NCBI RefSeq assembly: GCF_946478925.1
Contig: NZ_CAMLDP010000024.1
Span: 1-22,244 of the forward strand
Source of the DNA: an uncultured Nitrososphaera sp.
GTDB lineage: Archaea; Thermoproteota; Nitrososphaeria; Nitrososphaerales; Nitrososphaeraceae
Reading direction: 5' to 3'
Length of the DNA: 22,244 nucleotides
In this document: positions 21,062 through 22,244 of the stretch, piece by piece
How positions within the stretch are numbered: the stretch's first letter is position 1
Layout of the letters: each line of letters starts with the position of its first letter
Made by a program: the position numbers and the translations under genes
The notes under the pieces: model-generated
Told to the model about the DNA's origin: nothing
The model's input: the letters and a program-made list of their open reading frames with translations, nothing else
Database searches by the model: none

Positions 21062-21089
21062 GACCACCTTTCTCTAGTGCGAAAGGCAG

Positions 21090-21365
21090 ATGGCGACGAC
21101 CATAGTGACTACCGGCAGCTACAGACAGCGAGACAAGATGCTTGTAATTCAGGACATCTTGCAGTTCATAGAGAAAGAACAGGAGGCCAGCAGGAGCGCG
21201 ATTATGAACGGCGCTTCCATTTCATACGAGCAGCTAAAGAGATACAGCCAATTTCTGACCGAAAAGCAGTTGTTGGCAATGCGCAACGGCAGGTACTATC
21301 TAACAAAGAAGGGCACGAAACTGCTCAAGGCGCTGATAGAAAAGGAAAGGATTCTAAACAGCTAG
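21090..21365 (+). CDS. Winged-helix DNA-binding protein, 91 aa
   Basis: The sequence follows the pattern of a short archaeal winged helix: helix 1 (MLVIQDILQFIEKE), helix 2 (SRSAIMNGASI), recognition helix (YEQLKRYSQFLTEKQL), the hairpin wing (LLAMRNGRYYLTKKG) and a C-terminal helix that may dimerise. Such proteins are typical regulators in archaeal viruses and plasmids and could control integration or the promoter class described here. Its stop overlaps the convergent integrase stop in a CTAG palindrome. Upstream repeats suggest autoregulation. Confidence 0.82.
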   Translation: MATTIVTTGSYRQRDKMLVIQDILQFIEKEQEASRSAIMNGASISYEQLKRYSQFLTEKQLLAMRNGRYYLTKKGTKLLKALIEKERILNS

Positions 21366-22186
21366 CGTAGGGATTGGCTGTCTCTCCTTCCCTTGTCAGA
21401 ATTGCCTCCGCCGTAAAGGCCACCCATCATGTCTATCAACTGCTGCTGCCTGACAACAAACTCACCCATAGCCTGTGCCTGCTCCATGTTCAGGTAATGG
21501 TGGGTCATGGAGAGTTTTTCGTGTGAGTAGATCTGCTGGATTACGTTCATCGGAGTGCCGTTTGAAACCATCCAGACGCCAAATCCCCTCCTTAGAGCGT
21601 GCGGGTGAATGCGCTTTCTGCCTCCAATGGTAAAGCCTTTCTGCGCAAGCCTCTTTTGCACTGCGCGCTTTTTTATCTTGAAGATGGTCTGGTCTGCGTG
21701 AATGTGAAAGTCGCGTACGAACTTCATTATCTCGTCTCTAAGTGCCTTTGTGAGCGACAGCATGGAGAACTTGTTGCGCTTGCGCCAAATCCTTATGCAG
21801 TGCTTGACATCCCTTCCCATGCCGACCTGCTGCGGGTTTGCGCAGTCAACATCTTCCGGCTTTATTCGCAAGACCTCGCTTATTCTGAGGCCAAGCCACC
21901 ACATTATAGTAAACATCAGCTTGTAGTGGCGATGCCTCTCTTCCCTAACAATGGTCTGAAAGGTGTCGTATGTAATGTAATCTCCCTGGGGAGCCTTGCC
22001 ATAGTACTTTTTCTTGCCGTCCTTTATCTTGAATAATTTGCGGAGGAAAACTGCAATGTCGTCTTTGGATAGCTTGTCGGTGATTTGAGCCGGAGCCTTT
22101 TGCATGGCCTCTTCCAGTACGGCCTTTGCCATTTTGTCGATGAAGTCCTTTTGCTGGTCTATAACCTCGGGCTGCGACAAGCTCAT
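21362..22186 (-). CDS. int: Tyrosine recombinase / integrase, 274 aa
   Basis: Catalytic residues are all visible: Arg101 in GLRISEVL, a Lys in the beta hairpin near 136-139 (RKRNKF), His196 and Arg199 in HPHALRRGF, His222 in YSHEKLS and Tyr231 in THHYLNM. The frame runs upstream to a GTG at 22213, but that lies inside the promoter motif. The ATG at 22186 has a good ribosome site (GGAGG seven bases upstream) and is preferred. The N-terminal part is short. It should integrate and excise the element at a specific host site. The attachment site is not identified: no tRNA fragment is seen. Confidence 0.92.
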   Translation of the reverse strand: MSLSQPEVIDQQKDFIDKMAKAVLEEAMQKAPAQITDKLSKDDIAVFLRKLFKIKDGKKKYYGKAPQGDYITYDTFQTIVREERHRHYKLMFTIMWWLGLRISEVLRIKPEDVDCANPQQVGMGRDVKHCIRIWRKRNKFSMLSLTKALRDEIMKFVRDFHIHADQTIFKIKKRAVQKRLAQKGFTIGGRKRIHPHALRRGFGVWMVSNGTPMNVIQQIYSHEKLSMTHHYLNMEQAQAMGEFVVRQQQLIDMMGGLYGGGNSDKGRRDSQSLR

Positions 22187-22203
22187 GGCATCCTCCTTTT
22201 TCT

Positions 22204-22233
22204 GGACGGCCACGAAACATGCTAACTTTAAAA
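22204..22233 (-). promoter_or_regulatory. Class A promoter for the integrase
   Basis: On the minus strand TTTTAAAG (22226-22233) is followed by CATGTTTCGTGGCCGTCC (22204-22221). The motif overlaps the upstream GTG, which argues for the ATG at 22186 as start. Confidence 0.58.
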
Positions 22234-22244
22234 CTTTTAGCTAG

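Noticed and set aside
1..22244. Terminal repeats, tRNA-derived attachment sites, CRISPR arrays and insertion sequences
   Set aside because: I found no matching sequence at the two window ends, no tRNA cloverleaf, no regularly spaced repeats and no transposase.

Overview
The window looks like most of an integrated or extrachromosomal archaeal mobile element, most likely a virus or provirus, from an ammonia-oxidising archaeon of the Nitrososphaerales type. The archaeal assignment rests on TATA boxes about 25-30 bases before many start codons, frequent leaderless starts (ATG, GTG and TTG), few Shine-Dalgarno sites, heavy use of AGA/AGG and ATA codons, and an archaeal-style short tyrosine recombinase. 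The genus is inference. I see no rRNA, tRNA, CRISPR array, replicase, terminase or packaging ATPase, so either these lie outside the window or the element uses unfamiliar proteins.

Layout. 1-2000: a small zinc-ribbon gene and a four-gene minus operon of unknown proteins, two with possible zinc sites. 2100-4260: small membrane proteins, a divergent basic protein with a probable -1 frameshift extension, and an FkbM-family methyltransferase. 4280-4450: a structured RNA followed by a terminator hairpin. 4449-6456: a minus operon of very small zinc/basic proteins, a coiled-coil protein, a putative DNA-binding regulator and a Tyr/Trp-rich peptide. 6670-10240: a probable major structural protein, a ribbon-helix-helix-like regulator, more membrane proteins and a protamine-like Lys/Arg-rich protein. 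10450-14070: an 878-residue tail-anchored protein with Ig-like repeats, plus small genes. 14082-17850: a four-gene minus operon of large acidic, coiled-coil-rich proteins, which may be structural or assembly factors. 17946-20128: small genes leading to a membrane-anchored Ig-like protein and a tail-anchored chymotrypsin-like protease. 20261-22233: a secreted proline-rich protein, a winged-helix regulator and the integrase.

How it fits together. About a dozen promoters share a sequence directly downstream of the TATA box (roughly CATKTTTCR followed by a G-rich stretch ending in GC). They drive the membrane proteins, basic protein, methyltransferase, likely capsid protein, Ig-like proteins, protease, secreted protein and integrase. 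Most zinc-protein and regulator promoters lack it. This suggests an element-specific regulon, perhaps a late or virion class. Several TATA boxes are near-palindromic and apparently serve genes in both directions.

The Ig-like protein, the protease and the small Ig-like protein carry single Gly/Ala-rich membrane anchors without an ordinary cleavable signal peptide. Together with at least three related small membrane proteins, this suggests a membrane-containing particle. That is inference: no protein matches a known archaeal virus capsid family that I can recognise with certainty.
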